From positions 1 to 64,000 of the forward strand of contig NZ_JAQKGV010000015.1 in the NCBI RefSeq assembly GCF_028617075.1: a stretch of 64,000 nucleotides of DNA, read 5' to 3'. The notes beneath the pieces were generated by a model that was not told the DNA's origin, made no database searches, and was given only the letters and a program-made list of their open reading frames with translations. The position numbers were made by a program, and so were the translations under genes. Position 1 is the stretch's first letter, and each line of letters starts with the position of its first letter. The DNA is from Rubrobacter calidifluminis. Lineage in GTDB: Bacteria; Actinomycetota; Rubrobacteria; Rubrobacterales; Rubrobacteraceae. Below, in pieces: positions 16,400-25,783 of the stretch.

Positions 16400-16891
16400 A
16401 TGGGTCTGACCTCTGAGACGAAGACCACGGAGGGTCGGGTGCGCGACGCCCGGGCCGAGGATGCCGGGGTCCTCTACGAGCTGGCCTGCGAGCTGGCGAG
16501 GGCTGTTGGAGACGTGGAGCCGCCGCAGGGGGCGGTGAGGGAGAGGCTGCTCGAGCTTCTGGAGGAGCCGCGGGCCCGGGTCTTCGTGGCCGAGCTCGGG
16601 TGTGGCGTCGTCGGGGCCGCGAGCGCCTGGGTGAAGCCGGATCTCGCCCACGGCGACCGGGTGGTCGAGGTGCCGATGCTCGTCGTCTCGCAGGAGTACC
16701 GGCGCAGGGGGTTCGGGAGGCTCCTGATCGAGGCGGTGAAAGAGCTCGCTCTCGCGAGCGGGGCCTCGCTCATCGAGCTGGTCGCCACGAAGGACAACAG
16801 GAGCGCCCGCAACTTCTACCGGACGATGGGCTTCGTCGAGACCGAGCACGTGGCGCTCGAGTACGTCGGCGACCTGCGCGAGACCTCCTAA
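16400..16891 (+). CDS. GNAT-family N-acetyltransferase
   Basis: A 163-residue GNAT protein. The acetyl-CoA pyrophosphate loop is seen in VVSQEYRRRGFGRLLIEAVKELA (residues ~97-118), followed by the C-terminal signature TKDNRSARNFYRTMGFVET. One domain fills the protein. The acceptor substrate cannot be inferred. It is divergent from deoB, and its stop codon overlaps the stop of the facing membrane-protein gene in the 4-nt CTAA at 16888-16891. No strong ribosome site precedes the ATG at 16400. Confidence 0.88.
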   Translation: MGLTSETKTTEGRVRDARAEDAGVLYELACELARAVGDVEPPQGAVRERLLELLEEPRARVFVAELGCGVVGAASAWVKPDLAHGDRVVEVPMLVVSQEYRRRGFGRLLIEAVKELALASGASLIELVATKDNRSARNFYRTMGFVETEHVALEYVGDLRETS

Positions 16892-17424
16892 AGTAACACC
16901 CGGGCCGCGGCGAGGAGCAGGATGGCGGTGGTGGGCAGGGCGGCGTAGAGGATGCGCCTCAGAGGAACCTCCTGCACGATGCGCAGCCCGGCCGGGATGA
17001 GCCCGGCCCCGAAGAGCACCCCGAGGACCCACCTGAGACCCGGTACGGCGGAGAGCACGGCCAGGTACCCGAGCGGGTACGCGAGCGTCCGCCAGGTCAT
17101 CAGGTAACCGAAGCGCCCCCCGATCGACCCCAGGTGGTAGAGTGCGCCGAGCGCGAGGGAGAGCGGGAGCGGCAGGAGGAGCGCCGCCGCGGCCTCCCGG
17201 ATTCCCCCCGCGAAGAACCACGCCACGGCCGCTGGAAGCCCTGAGAACGCCAGGAAGAGCGCCGGGGCGCGCACGTCACCGAGCTTCGGCAGGACCTCGA
17301 AGAACTGCAGGGGGTGTGAGACGAGCCGGCCGAAGAGCCTGAGGTAGCTGGAGAGCGGACGCGAGACGTCCCACTCGCTCGGCGCCCCCCGGATCGTCTC
17401 CCGCGTGTAGCCGCGCTTCGTCAT
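16888..17424 (-). CDS. Yip1-like multi-pass membrane protein
   Basis: A 178-residue protein with a short hydrophilic N-terminus (MTKRGYTRETIRGAP) followed by about five membrane segments. It begins with LFGRLVSHPLQFFEVLPKLGD, the entry typical of bacterial Yip1/YIF1-type proteins, and has the GYLMTWRTLAYPLGYL middle. Function in bacteria is unknown. A longer frame to 17526 exists, but the ATG at 17424 lies 6 nt after a TATACT box, which suggests a leaderless mRNA starting at this codon. It is divergent from the ABC transporter pair at 17514 and tail-to-tail with the GNAT gene. Confidence 0.75.
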   Translation of the reverse strand: MTKRGYTRETIRGAPSEWDVSRPLSSYLRLFGRLVSHPLQFFEVLPKLGDVRAPALFLAFSGLPAAVAWFFAGGIREAAAALLLPLPLSLALGALYHLGSIGGRFGYLMTWRTLAYPLGYLAVLSAVPGLRWVLGVLFGAGLIPAGLRIVQEVPLRRILYAALPTTAILLLAAARVLL

Positions 17425-17430
17425 GGCGGC

Positions 17431-17436
17431 AGTATA
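17431..17436 (-). promoter_or_regulatory. -10 box for a leaderless transcript of the Yip1-like gene
   Basis: TATACT on the minus strand lies six bases upstream of the ATG at 17424, so transcription should begin at or within 1 nt of the start codon. No consensus -35 hexamer is visible at the normal distance. Confidence 0.5.
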
Positions 17437-17513
17437 CGCGGTGCGCCGGGTGTTTTGCGCCCCATGACCCCGGGCGGTATAACTCTGTGGGCGTGTCCTG
17501 TGAAAGGAGATCT

Positions 17514-18452
17514 TTGAGAGGTTCACCAGAGGATGACGGCGACCTCGTCGTCGAGACCCGGGGGCTGACCAAGCGCTACGGGAGGGTGCTCGCCGTGGAC
17601 GGCGTGGACCTCCACGTGCGGCGGGGTGAGATCTACGGGTTCCTCGGGCGCAACGGAGCGGGAAAGACGACCACCCTGCGGATGCTCCTCGGCCTGATCC
17701 GGCCCACCGCCGGGGAGGCCCGGGTGCTCGGACGGAGGCCCGGGGATCCGGCCGTGCTCTCCCGGATCGGCTCCCTGGTCGAGACGCCGGCCTTCTACCC
17801 CTTCCTCTCCGGGATGGACAACCTGCGCGGGGTGGCGAGCTACGCCGGGATCCGGGCGGGACGGGGGAGGTTGCGCGAGGTGCTCGAGCAGGTCGGGCTC
17901 GGGAAGAGCGCGAGGACGAAGTTCAGAAAGTACTCTTTAGGGATGAAGCAGCGTCTCGGCGTGGCGGCGGCGCTCTTGAAGGACCCGGAGCTGCTCGTCC
18001 TCGACGAGCCGACGAACGGGCTCGACCCGCAGGGGATAACCGAGATGCGCACCCTGATCCGCTCGCTCAGGGAGGAGGGCAGGACGGTGCTTCTCAGCAG
18101 CCACCTGATGTCCGAGGTCGAGCAGGTGTGCGACCGGGTCGGGATCGTAAGCCGGGGGCGTCTGGTCGCCGAAGGCTCCGTCGAAGACCTGCGCGGGGTG
18201 GGTGGTCTCGTCGTGCGGGCCGAGCCCCTCGGGAGGGCTGGCGAGATCCTCCGCTCCGTGGAAGGCGTCGGGGGAGTCGAGGTTTTGGACGGCGAGCTGC
18301 GTCTCGCCGCTGCCCCCGAGGCCGCGCCGGCGGTGGCCCGCGCCCTGGTCGAGTCCGGGATGGAGCTGCTGGAGCTGCGGGTGGCCCGGCGGTCGCTGGA
18401 GGAGGCGTTCTTCGAGCTCGCAGGCGAGCGGGAGGGGGAGGGTGGGACGTGA
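17514..18452 (+). CDS. ABC-2 type transporter ATP-binding protein
   Basis: A ~312-residue ATPase of the DrrA/BcrA exporter type. It has Walker A GRNGAGKTTT, the Q-loop region GSLVETPAFYPFLSG, signature YSLGMKQRLGVAAALL, Walker B LLVLDEPTNGLDP and the switch His in LLSSHLMSEV. About 75 C-terminal residues form the accessory domain usual in this group. TTG at 17514 has AAAGGAGA at good spacing; the GTG at 17487 is longer but lies too close to the TATAAC box at 17478. It overlaps the permease gene by 4 nt (GTGA). The substrate is not evident; relatives export antibiotics or lipids. Confidence 0.92.
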   Translation: MRGSPEDDGDLVVETRGLTKRYGRVLAVDGVDLHVRRGEIYGFLGRNGAGKTTTLRMLLGLIRPTAGEARVLGRRPGDPAVLSRIGSLVETPAFYPFLSGMDNLRGVASYAGIRAGRGRLREVLEQVGLGKSARTKFRKYSLGMKQRLGVAAALLKDPELLVLDEPTNGLDPQGITEMRTLIRSLREEGRTVLLSSHLMSEVEQVCDRVGIVSRGRLVAEGSVEDLRGVGGLVVRAEPLGRAGEILRSVEGVGGVEVLDGELRLAAAPEAAPAVARALVESGMELLELRVARRSLEEAFFELAGEREGEGGT

Positions 18453-19303
18453 TCGCGTGCCTCCGCTTCGAAGTCTACAAGTTCCTCCGGCGGCCCTCCA
18501 CCTGGATACTCGCGCTCATCCTCGTCGTCGCCGTCGCCTTCCTGGACTACTACCAGCTCTACAACGCCTACGAGACGACCGTGAACGGCGGCAAATCTTT
18601 CGTCGGGAACCTCTCGGGGCGCGGTCTGAGAGACTTCAGGGATTACATGCTCCCGAAGGAGGCCACGCTCAACATCCCCTCGTTCCTCGCAGCGCTCGCC
18701 GCGCCGTTCGTCCTGATCCTCGGGGCACTCTCGGTCGGGAGCGAGTACGGCTGGGACACCGTGAAGACCTCGCTCACGCAGGGCGTCGGGAGGGCGGGCC
18801 TGCTCGCCGGGCGCGTCCTCGCCGTCGCCGTGGTCACCCTGGCCTTCGTTGTCGTCTCGTTCGCCGCCGGGCTCGTCTCGAGCTACGTCGTCGCCGGGGC
18901 TCTCGGCGTGCGGGCGGTAGCCTGGCCGGAGGCCTCCATGCTCCTGAAGAGCATGGGGGTCACCTGGCTCATCTTCGGCGCCTGGGCCTCGCTCGGGATG
19001 TTCCTCGCGTTCCTGTTCCGGGGGACGGCGCTCTCGATCGGGCTCGGCCTCATCTACGGGATCGTCTTCCAGACGCTCATCTCGAGCCTCTCGGCCAACA
19101 GCGAGCTCTTCCAGAGAATACTCGACGCGCTGCTCTCCAAGAACTCCTCCGATCTGGTGAGCTCGCTCGGCAGCGCGCCGAAGGCCTTCTCCGGGGGGCA
19201 GAGCACCGGTGACCCGACCCAGGCCGCCCTCATCCTCTCCGCCTACGTCGTCGCCTGTCTTCTGCTCTCGGCGCTCCTTTTCGGGCGGCGGGACGTGACC
19301 TAG
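18449..19303 (+). CDS. ABC-2 type transporter permease
   Basis: A 284-residue membrane protein with six predicted segments and a large extracytoplasmic loop after the first ([15 protein letters not shown]). The sequence [26 protein letters not shown] is the elbow-helix motif characteristic of ABC-2 permeases of the lantibiotic/BcrB type. It starts at GTG 18449, overlapping the ATPase stop, so the two subunits are translationally coupled. With the ATPase it forms a complete exporter. No regulator or precursor peptide gene is adjacent, so the exported compound is unknown. Confidence 0.9.
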   Translation: MIACLRFEVYKFLRRPSTWILALILVVAVAFLDYYQLYNAYETTVNGGKSFVGNLSGRGLRDFRDYMLPKEATLNIPSFLAALAAPFVLILGALSVGSEYGWDTVKTSLTQGVGRAGLLAGRVLAVAVVTLAFVVVSFAAGLVSSYVVAGALGVRAVAWPEASMLLKSMGVTWLIFGAWASLGMFLAFLFRGTALSIGLGLIYGIVFQTLISSLSANSELFQRILDALLSKNSSDLVSSLGSAPKAFSGGQSTGDPTQAALILSAYVVACLLLSALLFGRRDVT

Positions 19304-19400
19304 GCGGAGCGGGGAAGCGTCCACGCTTACTGTTATACTTTCGAGAGGCATCGAGGTCTTCGGGCTTATCGAGTTTGACATCGCAGAAAGGCGGGAGGCG

Positions 19401-22226
19401 ATGAGCGTAAAAGACTCTTTTGGCGTACGCAAGAAGCTTGCGAGCGACTCCGGAGAGGTCGCCTACTACAGTCTGAAGGAGCTGGATGAGAAGGTCTCCG
19501 GGGACGTCTTCTCGCTGCCGTTCTCGCTCAGGGTGATCCTGGAATCCCTCGCGCGGGAGTGCGGCGGCAAGTTCGTCTCCGAAGAGGACGTCGAGACCCT
19601 GGCCTCCTGGCCGGATTCGGTCGGGGAAGAGCTCGCTTATCTGCCGGCGCGGGTTGTGATGCAGGACTTCACGGGCGTTCCGGCGATCGTGGACCTCGCG
19701 GCGATGCGCAGCGCGATGAAGGCCGTCGGGGGCGACCCGAAGAAGATCAACCCGCTCATCCCGGTCGACCTGGTGATCGACCACTCGGTCCAGGTCGACG
19801 CGTTCGGGACGCCGCTGGCCTTGCGGATCAACGCCGAGCGCGAGTTCGAGCGCAACCGCGAGCGCTACGAGTTTTTGAAGTGGGGCCAGCAGGCCTTCGA
19901 CAACTTCAGCGTGGTCCCGCCGGCCACCGGTATCATCCACCAGGTCAACCTGGAGTACCTCTCGAAGGTGGTGCAGGTGCGCGACGGGGTGGCCTTCCCG
20001 GACACCTTGCTCGGCACCGACAGCCATACCACGATGATCAACGGCCTCGGGGTGCTCGGCTGGGGCGTGGGCGGCATCGAGGCCGAGGCGGTGATGCTCG
20101 GCCAGCCCTACTACATGCTCTCCCCCGAGGTGATCGGGTTCAAGCTCACCGGGGCTCTGGGCGACGGGGTGACGGCGACCGACCTGGTCCTCACGGTGAC
20201 CGAGATGCTGCGGGCGCACGGGGTCGTCGGCAAGTTCGTCGAGTTCTACGGCGAGGGGCTCTCGAAGCTGCCGCTGCCCGACCGGGCGACGATAGCGAAC
20301 ATGGCGCCCGAGTACGGGGCGACCTGCTCGTTCTTCCCGGTGGACGAGGAGACGTTGAAGTACCTGCGGGGCACCGGGCGCGAGGATCTGGTGGACCTCG
20401 TCGAGCGCTACACCAAGGAGCAGGGGCTCTTCCGCACCGACGAGACGCCGGAGCCGCGCTTCTCGGAGACGCTCGAGCTGGATATGGCGACCGTCGAGCC
20501 GAGCCTGGCCGGACCCAGGAGGCCGCAGGACAGGATCCGGCTCTCCGAGGTCAAGTCGAACTTCCGGCGGGCGCTGGCCGAGATCACCGGCGCGACGAAC
20601 GGGCACGCGAACGGGAGTGGCACCCAGAAGGACGCCCCGATCGAGGAGCAGTCCGCCGAGTCGTTCCCGGCGAGCGACGCCCCGGCCGACGCGGCGGGCG
20701 TTACCGGGGAGGGCGAGCCGGAAGCGCACCCCTCTTCGGGCGGCGAGGAGGCCGATCCCGGCGGGACGGTCACCGTCACGCTCGATGGCGAGGAAGACAG
20801 GATCGGGCACGGATCGGCGGTCATCGCCGCGATAACGAGCTGCACCAACACCTCGAACCCCTCGGTGATGGTCGGGGCGGGGCTCCTGGCGAAGAAGGCG
20901 GTCGAGAAGGGCCTCTCGGTCGCGCCGCACGTGAAGACGAGCCTCGCGCCGGGCTCGAAGGTCGTCACCGAGTACCTGGAGACCTCGGGGCTCCTGGACT
21001 ACCTGGAGAAGCTGCGCTTCGACGTGGTCGGCTACGGGTGCACCACCTGCATCGGCAACTCCGGGCCGCTCCCCGACCCGATCCACGAGGCGATCGAGGA
21101 GAACGACCTGGTCGTCGCGGCGGTCCTCTCGGGCAACCGCAACTTCGAGGGCCGGATCAACCCGGACGTGAAGGCCAACTACCTGGCCTCCCCGCCGCTC
21201 GTGGTCGCCTACGCGCTCGCCGGGCGGGTGGACATAGACCTGGAGAACGAACCCCTCGGGCACGACGGCGACGGCAACCCGGTCTACCTCAGGGACATCT
21301 GGCCCTCGCAGGAGGAGATCGCCCGCGAGATCGCCGGCGCCCTCGACCCCTCTCTCTACAGGGAGCAGTACGCCGACGTCTACACCGGCAACGAGCAGTG
21401 GAATGCGGTCGAGGTGCCCTCGGGCGAGCTCTACGAGTGGGATCCGGACTCCACCTACATCCAGGAGCCCGCGTTCTTCAAGGACCTCAGCCCCGAGCCC
21501 GAACCCCTGAAGGACATAGAGGGGGCGCGGGTTCTGGTGAAGGTCGGCGACTCGGTCACCACCGACCACATCTCCCCCGCCGGGGCGATCCCCTCCAAGA
21601 GCCCGGCCGGGCAGTACCTGATCTCCAAGGGCGTCGAGCCGCGCAACTTCAACTCCTACGGCTCCCGCCGCGGCAACCACGAGGTGATGGTGCGGGGGAC
21701 CTTCGGCAACATCCGCCTGAAGAACCAGCTCGCCGGCGGCAAAGAGGGCGGTTACACCGTCCACCTGCCCGACGGGGAGGAGACCACGATCTACGAGGCC
21801 TCCGTGCGCTACCAGGAGGAGGGCGTGCCGCTCCTGGTCATCGCGGGCAAAGAATACGGCACCGGCTCGAGCCGCGACTGGGCGGCCAAGGGAACCTTCC
21901 TGCTCGGGATAAAGGCCGTCATCGCCGAGAGCTTCGAGCGCATCCACCGCTCCAACCTGATCGGGATGGGCGTCCTTCCGCTGCAGTTCACGGACGGGGA
22001 GAGCGCCGATTCACTGGGCCTCACCGGCCGCGAGACCTACGACATCCTGGGCCTCGAAGACCTCTCGCCGGGCAAGGAGCTCACCGTGCGCGCCACCACC
22101 GAAGAGGGCGAGACCAGGGAGTTCCGGGTGAAGGCCCGGGTCGACTCTCCCGTCGAGGTCGAGTACGTGAGAAACGGCGGCATCCTCCAGACCGTCCTGC
22201 GCCAGCTCCTGAAGGAGGATGGCTGA
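19401..22226 (+). CDS. acnA: Aconitate hydratase A
   Basis: A 941-residue aconitase, the TCA-cycle enzyme that converts citrate to isocitrate with a [4Fe-4S] cluster. The three cluster cysteines are seen at Cys481 ([11 protein letters not shown]) and Cys547/Cys550 ([14 protein letters not shown]). The swivelling domain carries the substrate-binding Arg and Ser in [12 protein letters not shown]. It is longer than usual (~890-910) because of an acidic, Gly/Ala/Ser-rich insertion (about residues 393-457), likely disordered, between the first domains and the Cys481 segment. ATG at 19401 follows GGGAGG. A TATACT box sits at 19334-19339. Its 3' end overlaps the next gene by 8 nt. Confidence 0.96.
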   Translation: MSVKDSFGVRKKLASDSGEVAYYSLKELDEKVSGDVFSLPFSLRVILESLARECGGKFVSEEDVETLASWPDSVGEELAYLPARVVMQDFTGVPAIVDLAAMRSAMKAVGGDPKKINPLIPVDLVIDHSVQVDAFGTPLALRINAEREFERNRERYEFLKWGQQAFDNFSVVPPATGIIHQVNLEYLSKVVQVRDGVAFPDTLLGTDSHTTMINGLGVLGWGVGGIEAEAVMLGQPYYMLSPEVIGFKLTGALGDGVTATDLVLTVTEMLRAHGVVGKFVEFYGEGLSKLPLPDRATIANMAPEYGATCSFFPVDEETLKYLRGTGREDLVDLVERYTKEQGLFRTDETPEPRFSETLELDMATVEPSLAGPRRPQDRIRLSEVKSNFRRALAEITGATNGHANGSGTQKDAPIEEQSAESFPASDAPADAAGVTGEGEPEAHPSSGGEEADPGGTVTVTLDGEEDRIGHGSAVIAAITSCTNTSNPSVMVGAGLLAKKAVEKGLSVAPHVKTSLAPGSKVVTEYLETSGLLDYLEKLRFDVVGYGCTTCIGNSGPLPDPIHEAIEENDLVVAAVLSGNRNFEGRINPDVKANYLASPPLVVAYALAGRVDIDLENEPLGHDGDGNPVYLRDIWPSQEEIAREIAGALDPSLYREQYADVYTGNEQWNAVEVPSGELYEWDPDSTYIQEPAFFKDLSPEPEPLKDIEGARVLVKVGDSVTTDHISPAGAIPSKSPAGQYLISKGVEPRNFNSYGSRRGNHEVMVRGTFGNIRLKNQLAGGKEGGYTVHLPDGEETTIYEASVRYQEEGVPLLVIAGKEYGTGSSRDWAAKGTFLLGIKAVIAESFERIHRSNLIGMGVLPLQFTDGESADSLGLTGRETYDILGLEDLSPGKELTVRATTEEGETREFRVKARVDSPVEVEYVRNGGILQTVLRQLLKEDG

Positions 22227-23193
22227 GCTGCCGCAGAAGGTCCTGGTAGCCCGCAGGATCCCCGAGGTCGGGCTGGACCTCCTCTCAGGCCTCGACGTGG
22301 AGGTTCTCTCGGAGGAAGATCCCCCGCCGCGGACGGCGCTCCTTCGCGCCGTCCGCGGCGCCTCGGGGATTCTCACCACGCTGACCGAGCGGGTCGACGC
22401 GGAGGTGCTCGACGCCGCGGGACCCTCGCTCGAGGTCGTCGCGAACATGGCCGTCGGCTACGACAACATCGACGTCGCCGCGGCGGAGAAGCGCGGCGTG
22501 ATCGTCACCAACACCCCCGGCGTGCTCGACGAGACCACCGCCGACACCGCGTTCATGCTCATGCTGGCCGCCGCGAGGCGGCTCGGGGAGGCCGAGCGGA
22601 TGGTCCGGGCCGGGAGGTGGCGCCACTGGGGTCCGGAGCTCCTCGTCGGCCTCGACGTGTGGGGCAAGACGCTCGGCATAGTCGGGATGGGGCGCATCGG
22701 ACAGGCCGTCGCCCGGCGCGCCCGGGGCTTCGGTATGAGCGTCCTCTACACCGCCCGCAGCAGCAAGGCGGAGGCCGAGCGCGAGCTCGGGGCCCGGCGG
22801 GTGCACCTGGAAGAGCTTCTGGCAGAGAGCGACTTCGTCTCGCTGCACGTCCCGCTCACCCCGCAGACGCATCGTCTGATCGGCTCTAAGGAGCTCCGGA
22901 AGATGAAGAGCACCTCCGTGCTCGTCAACACCGCCCGCGGTCCCGTGGTGGACGAGGAGGCGCTCGCGGAGGCCCTTGCAGAGGGCCGCATCTTCGCCGC
23001 CGGACTCGACGTCTACGAGAACGAGCCCGGGGTGCACCCGAAGCTCCTGGAGCTGGAGAACGTGGTGCTCGCCCCGCACATCGGCAGCGCCTCGATTGAG
23101 ACGAGGAACAGGATGGCCGAGATGGCGGCCCGCAACCTCCTCGCCGTCCTGCGCGGCGAGGAGCCGCCGAACCCCGTCGTCACCCGGCGATGA
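22219..23193 (+). CDS. D-2-hydroxyacid dehydrogenase (glyoxylate/hydroxypyruvate reductase type)
   Basis: A 324-residue NAD(P)-dependent D-2-hydroxyacid dehydrogenase. It shows [13 protein letters not shown], the Rossmann motif [19 protein letters not shown] and the catalytic triad: Arg in [12 protein letters not shown], Glu in LDVYENEP, His in APHIGSAS. The Gly-Tyr-Asp-Asn-Ile segment and the length favour glyoxylate/hydroxypyruvate reductase over phosphoglycerate dehydrogenase, because the C-terminal ACT domain of SerA is absent. It starts inside the end of acnA (8-nt overlap, AAGGAGG immediately upstream), so expression is coupled to the TCA gene. A role in glyoxylate disposal is plausible. 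Confidence 0.92.
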   Translation: MAELPQKVLVARRIPEVGLDLLSGLDVEVLSEEDPPPRTALLRAVRGASGILTTLTERVDAEVLDAAGPSLEVVANMAVGYDNIDVAAAEKRGVIVTNTPGVLDETTADTAFMLMLAAARRLGEAERMVRAGRWRHWGPELLVGLDVWGKTLGIVGMGRIGQAVARRARGFGMSVLYTARSSKAEAERELGARRVHLEELLAESDFVSLHVPLTPQTHRLIGSKELRKMKSTSVLVNTARGPVVDEEALAEALAEGRIFAAGLDVYENEPGVHPKLLELENVVLAPHIGSASIETRNRMAEMAARNLLAVLRGEEPPNPVVTRR

Positions 23194-23253
23194 GGGCTCC
23201 GCAGCGGGTTTTGTAGTAAGATCTTGCGATCCTGTTCGTGACCGGGAGGGACT

Positions 23254-23946
23254 ATGCTCACCCTGGCCGAAGAACTCTTGCTTCTCGCCCTCGACGACGA
23301 GAGCGGCGCGGTCGAGCCCGCGGTCTCGGGGTCGCTGCAGTACGGGATCGCCGGGGCTCTCCTGATGGAGCTCGTGCTCGCGGGGAGGCTCGGGATGCAG
23401 GATGGCCGGCTCGTGACGCTGGACGAAACCCCTACGGGCGACGGGCTTCTGGACGAGGTCGCCGGGATGATACGCTCCGGGGAGCCGCGCGAGCCCGGGT
23501 TCTGGGTCGAGCGTCTCGGCCGGAGGGATCCGAAGGACGCTCTGCTCCCTCGTCTGGTCGAGAAGGGGATACTCCGGCGCGACCGGCGGCGGGTGCTCTG
23601 GCTCATCTCGAGCGTTCGCTACCCGACGCTCGACGGCCGGCCGGAACGTGACGTCAGGGAGAGGGTGCGGGAGGTCGTCTTCGGCGGAGCGGAGCCGCTG
23701 CCGCGCGACGCGGCGCTCCTCGGCCTGATCAAGGCCTGTGACCTCGTGGACGTGGTCTTCCGCGCGGGAGAGCGGGAGCGGGCCCATGAACGGCTCGATT
23801 CTCTGACCAGGGGTGAGTTGATCGGCCGGGCGGTGAGCGGGGCCGTGAGACAGGCGCGGGAGGATGACTTCTTCGCGGCCCAGGCGGCTGCGGCGGGTGC
23901 CGTCGTCTCCGCCACCTCCTCGTGCTCTTCGGGGGGATCCTGCTGA
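23254..23946 (+). CDS. GOLPH3/VPS74-family protein (GPP34)
   Basis: A 230-residue, mostly helical protein of the GPP34 family, the bacterial relatives of eukaryotic GOLPH3, which binds phosphatidylinositol 4-phosphate. The start LTLAEELLLLALDDESG and the middle LQYGIAGALLMELVLAGRL are diagnostic, as are DALLPRLVEKGIL and AALLGLIKACDL. The function in actinobacteria is not known. The C-terminal tail is unusually Ala/Ser/Cys-rich (TSSCSSGGSC). ATG at 23254 has GGGAGGG upstream. The stop overlaps the ATG of the next SDR by one base (TGATG), so the two are coupled. Confidence 0.88.
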   Translation: MLTLAEELLLLALDDESGAVEPAVSGSLQYGIAGALLMELVLAGRLGMQDGRLVTLDETPTGDGLLDEVAGMIRSGEPREPGFWVERLGRRDPKDALLPRLVEKGILRRDRRRVLWLISSVRYPTLDGRPERDVRERVREVVFGGAEPLPRDAALLGLIKACDLVDVVFRAGERERAHERLDSLTRGELIGRAVSGAVRQAREDDFFAAQAAAAGAVVSATSSCSSGGSC

Positions 23947-24734
23947 TGAGGGGGGAGATCCCGGTCGCCGTCGTAACCGGCTCGGGGCGCGGGATAGGCC
24001 GGGCCACGGCGATCGAGCTGGCCCTGCGCGGCTACCGGGTGGCGGCGAACGACGTGCGCGAGCCGGAGGCGACGCTGGACGAGCTGCGCAGCCTCGGGGC
24101 CGGGGCCATGGCACTCCCGGGTGACGTATCCGAGGAGAGCGACGTCCGGAGGATGGCCGCGAGCGTCCTGGAGCGTTTCGGGCGGGTGGACGTGCTGGTG
24201 AACAACGCCGGGATCAGCAGGATCGTCCCCGCCGAGGAGACGACGCTGGCCGACTGGAGCCGGACGCTCGCGGTGAACCTGACCGGTCCTTTCCTGATGT
24301 GCCGGGAGTTCGGCCGGGTGATGCTGGAGCGGGGCTCGGGCAGCATCGTCAACGTGAGCTCCGTGGCCGGGCTTCTGGGGGTGGCGGACCGGGCGGCGTA
24401 CAACGCGAGCAAGCACGGCCTCGTCGGCCTCACCCGCACCCTCGCCGCGGAGTGGGGCGGGCGCGGCGTGCGGGTGAACGCGGTCTGCCCCGGATGGGTG
24501 AAGACGGAGATGGACGCCGAGGATCAGGCCGGGGGCGGCTACACCGACGCGGACATCGAGGGAAGGGTGCCGATGGGGCGCTTCGCCTCGCCCGCGGACG
24601 TCGCGCGGGCCGTCGCGTTCCTCGCCGAACCGCGCGAGAGCGGCTTCGTCAACGGCCACACCCTCTCAGTCGACGGCGGCTGGTACGCCGACGGGAGCTG
24701 GGAGAGCCTGCGCCGCCGCAAGCAGGGCCGCTAG
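23946..24734 (+). CDS. Short-chain dehydrogenase/reductase (FabG-like)
   Basis: A 262-residue classical SDR. It shows TGSGRGIGRA (cofactor), NNAGISR, the Ser in NVSSVAGLLG, YNASK and the PGWVKTEM loop, all as in 3-oxoacyl-ACP reductase or glucose-dehydrogenase-like enzymes. The acidic residue after beta-2 (VAANDVREPE) points to NAD(H). It starts at ATG 23946, one base overlapping the GPP34 stop; GTG 23922 is an alternative inside that gene. Its stop overlaps the facing sdpI-like stop in CTAG 24731-24734. Substrate unknown. Confidence 0.9.
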   Translation: MRGEIPVAVVTGSGRGIGRATAIELALRGYRVAANDVREPEATLDELRSLGAGAMALPGDVSEESDVRRMAASVLERFGRVDVLVNNAGISRIVPAEETTLADWSRTLAVNLTGPFLMCREFGRVMLERGSGSIVNVSSVAGLLGVADRAAYNASKHGLVGLTRTLAAEWGGRGVRVNAVCPGWVKTEMDAEDQAGGGYTDADIEGRVPMGRFASPADVARAVAFLAEPRESGFVNGHTLSVDGGWYADGSWESLRRRKQGR

Positions 24735-25417
24735 TCGCCGCGCGGAGGTCTCTTCCATACGGGAGAATCTCTGTCCGGGTCGGCCTTCCAGACGCGGTAG
24801 GAGTAGACGAGGGGCACCGCGACGCAGACGAGGACTGTCGGCCCGATCGCGACCGCACCCGCCGCGGGGTACACCAGGCCCATCCCCATCAGCGCCAGTC
24901 CGGCGAGCACGAAGAGCCATCCCCCGAGGCGGTGGGTCCTGACCCACGAGCGCCTGCTCGAGAGCGTCCACGGCGTTCGGATGCCGACGAACCAGTTGGG
25001 CCTCACCTTGCCCAGGAAGTTGCCCAGCACCACGAACAGCATCCCGAGCACGACCGTGATCGCCCGGGAGAGGGAGAGTTCGTAGCCCAGATCCCACGCG
25101 AGCATGAACCCGTAGACGAGGGTGAGCAGGATCACGACCGCGTAGCGGAAGACGAGGTAGACCCCCCCGAAGGCTTCGTAGCTCTCCCGCAGGGGGTCGA
25201 CCCGCGGCAGGAACCTCATCAACAGATAGACGCCCAGCGTGATCAGCGGGAGCAGGAAGAGCCCCTCGAACCTGCCCCCGTACCCGTCCGGCTTCCCGGA
25301 GAGATCCCAGTGCACCGGTACCCGGCCCGGTACCAGCTGCCACGCCCGGGCCCCGGCCGCGAACATCGCCGCGACCAGGACCAAAAGCGGCAGCTCAGTC
25401 CGCCAGCCCGTACGCAT
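24731..25417 (-). CDS. SdpI-family / DUF1648 membrane protein
   Basis: A 228-residue membrane protein that joins an N-terminal DUF1648 segment (VPGRVPVHWDLSGKPDGYGG) to a C-terminal SdpI module (NFLGKVRPNWFVGIRTPWTLSSRRSWVRTHRLGGWLF), with six to seven membrane segments. In Bacillus, SdpI gives immunity to the SdpC toxin and also signals to the ArsR-type repressor SdpR. Here the ArsR gene overlaps it by 23 nt, which reproduces the sdpRI arrangement. No SdpABC toxin genes are present in the window, so a role in sensing envelope stress or a foreign toxin is more likely than self-immunity. Confidence 0.88.
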   Translation of the reverse strand: MRTGWRTELPLLVLVAAMFAAGARAWQLVPGRVPVHWDLSGKPDGYGGRFEGLFLLPLITLGVYLLMRFLPRVDPLRESYEAFGGVYLVFRYAVVILLTLVYGFMLAWDLGYELSLSRAITVVLGMLFVVLGNFLGKVRPNWFVGIRTPWTLSSRRSWVRTHRLGGWLFVLAGLALMGMGLVYPAAGAVAIGPTVLVCVAVPLVYSYRVWKADPDRDSPVWKRPPRGD

Positions 25418-25700
25418 CCCGGACCTTCCTCGTGCCCTCTTTCCCCACCCCGAAGAGCTCCATCACCGCCCCCACGATCTCCTCACAGACGGAGACGTTC
25501 AGGCTGTAGACGATCGTCGTCCCGTGCCGCTCGGCCACGACCAGGTTCGCCTCCCTGAGCACCCTCAGATGTCCCGACATCGTCGAGGGCGCCACCCCCA
25601 CCCGCTCCGCAAGCTCCCCCGCGCTCAGATCACCCTCCCCGAGCAACCGCAGAACCTCCCGCCTTCTCGGATCCCCCAGCGCCCTGAATGTACTGTCCAC
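25395..25700 (-). CDS. ArsR-family transcriptional regulator (SdpR-like)
   Basis: A 101-residue winged-helix repressor. ALGDPRRREVLRLLGEGDLSAGELAERVGVAPSTMSGHLRVLREANLVVAER is the ArsR/SdpR DNA-binding domain, seen here in segments over residues 6-60. No metal-binding Cys motif of the ArsR/SmtB type is present, matching the SdpR subgroup. GTG at 25700 has AAGGAG upstream. The ATG at 25748 would run the coding region through the operator and is unlikely. A perfect 11-bp inverted repeat (25711-25736) lies just upstream, suggesting autoregulation. It overlaps the SdpI gene, so both are in one transcript. Confidence 0.88.
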   Translation of the reverse strand: MDSTFRALGDPRRREVLRLLGEGDLSAGELAERVGVAPSTMSGHLRVLREANLVVAERHGTTIVYSLNVSVCEEIVGAVMELFGVGKEGTRKVRDAYGLAD

Positions 25701-25710
25701 CTCGCTCCTT

Positions 25711-25736
25711 TTTCGTTGTTTCGCCAAACAACGAAA
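25711..25736. promoter_or_regulatory. Perfect inverted-repeat operator of the sdpRI-like pair
   Basis: TTTCGTTGTTT and AAACAACGAAA form a perfect 11-bp inverted repeat around the 4-nt centre CGCC. It lies between the divergent ArsR gene and the small membrane-protein gene, directly upstream of the ArsR ribosome site. The symmetry and AT-rich content in a GC-rich genome mark it as the likely ArsR binding site. Confidence 0.8.
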
Positions 25737-25783
25737 TAATGTTATCATGCCGGGTGTCGATCTTCGGAAGAGAGGAGGCTACC

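Noticed and set aside
19230-21947. A 905-codon open frame on the minus strand across the aconitase gene
   Set aside because: It lies inside acnA, is rich in Arg, Gly, Asp and Val runs as expected from GC-rich antisense codons, and shows no domain.
24731-25748. A complete Sdp killing-factor system
   Set aside because: Only the ArsR and SdpI parts are present; no SdpA, SdpB or SdpC gene is adjacent.
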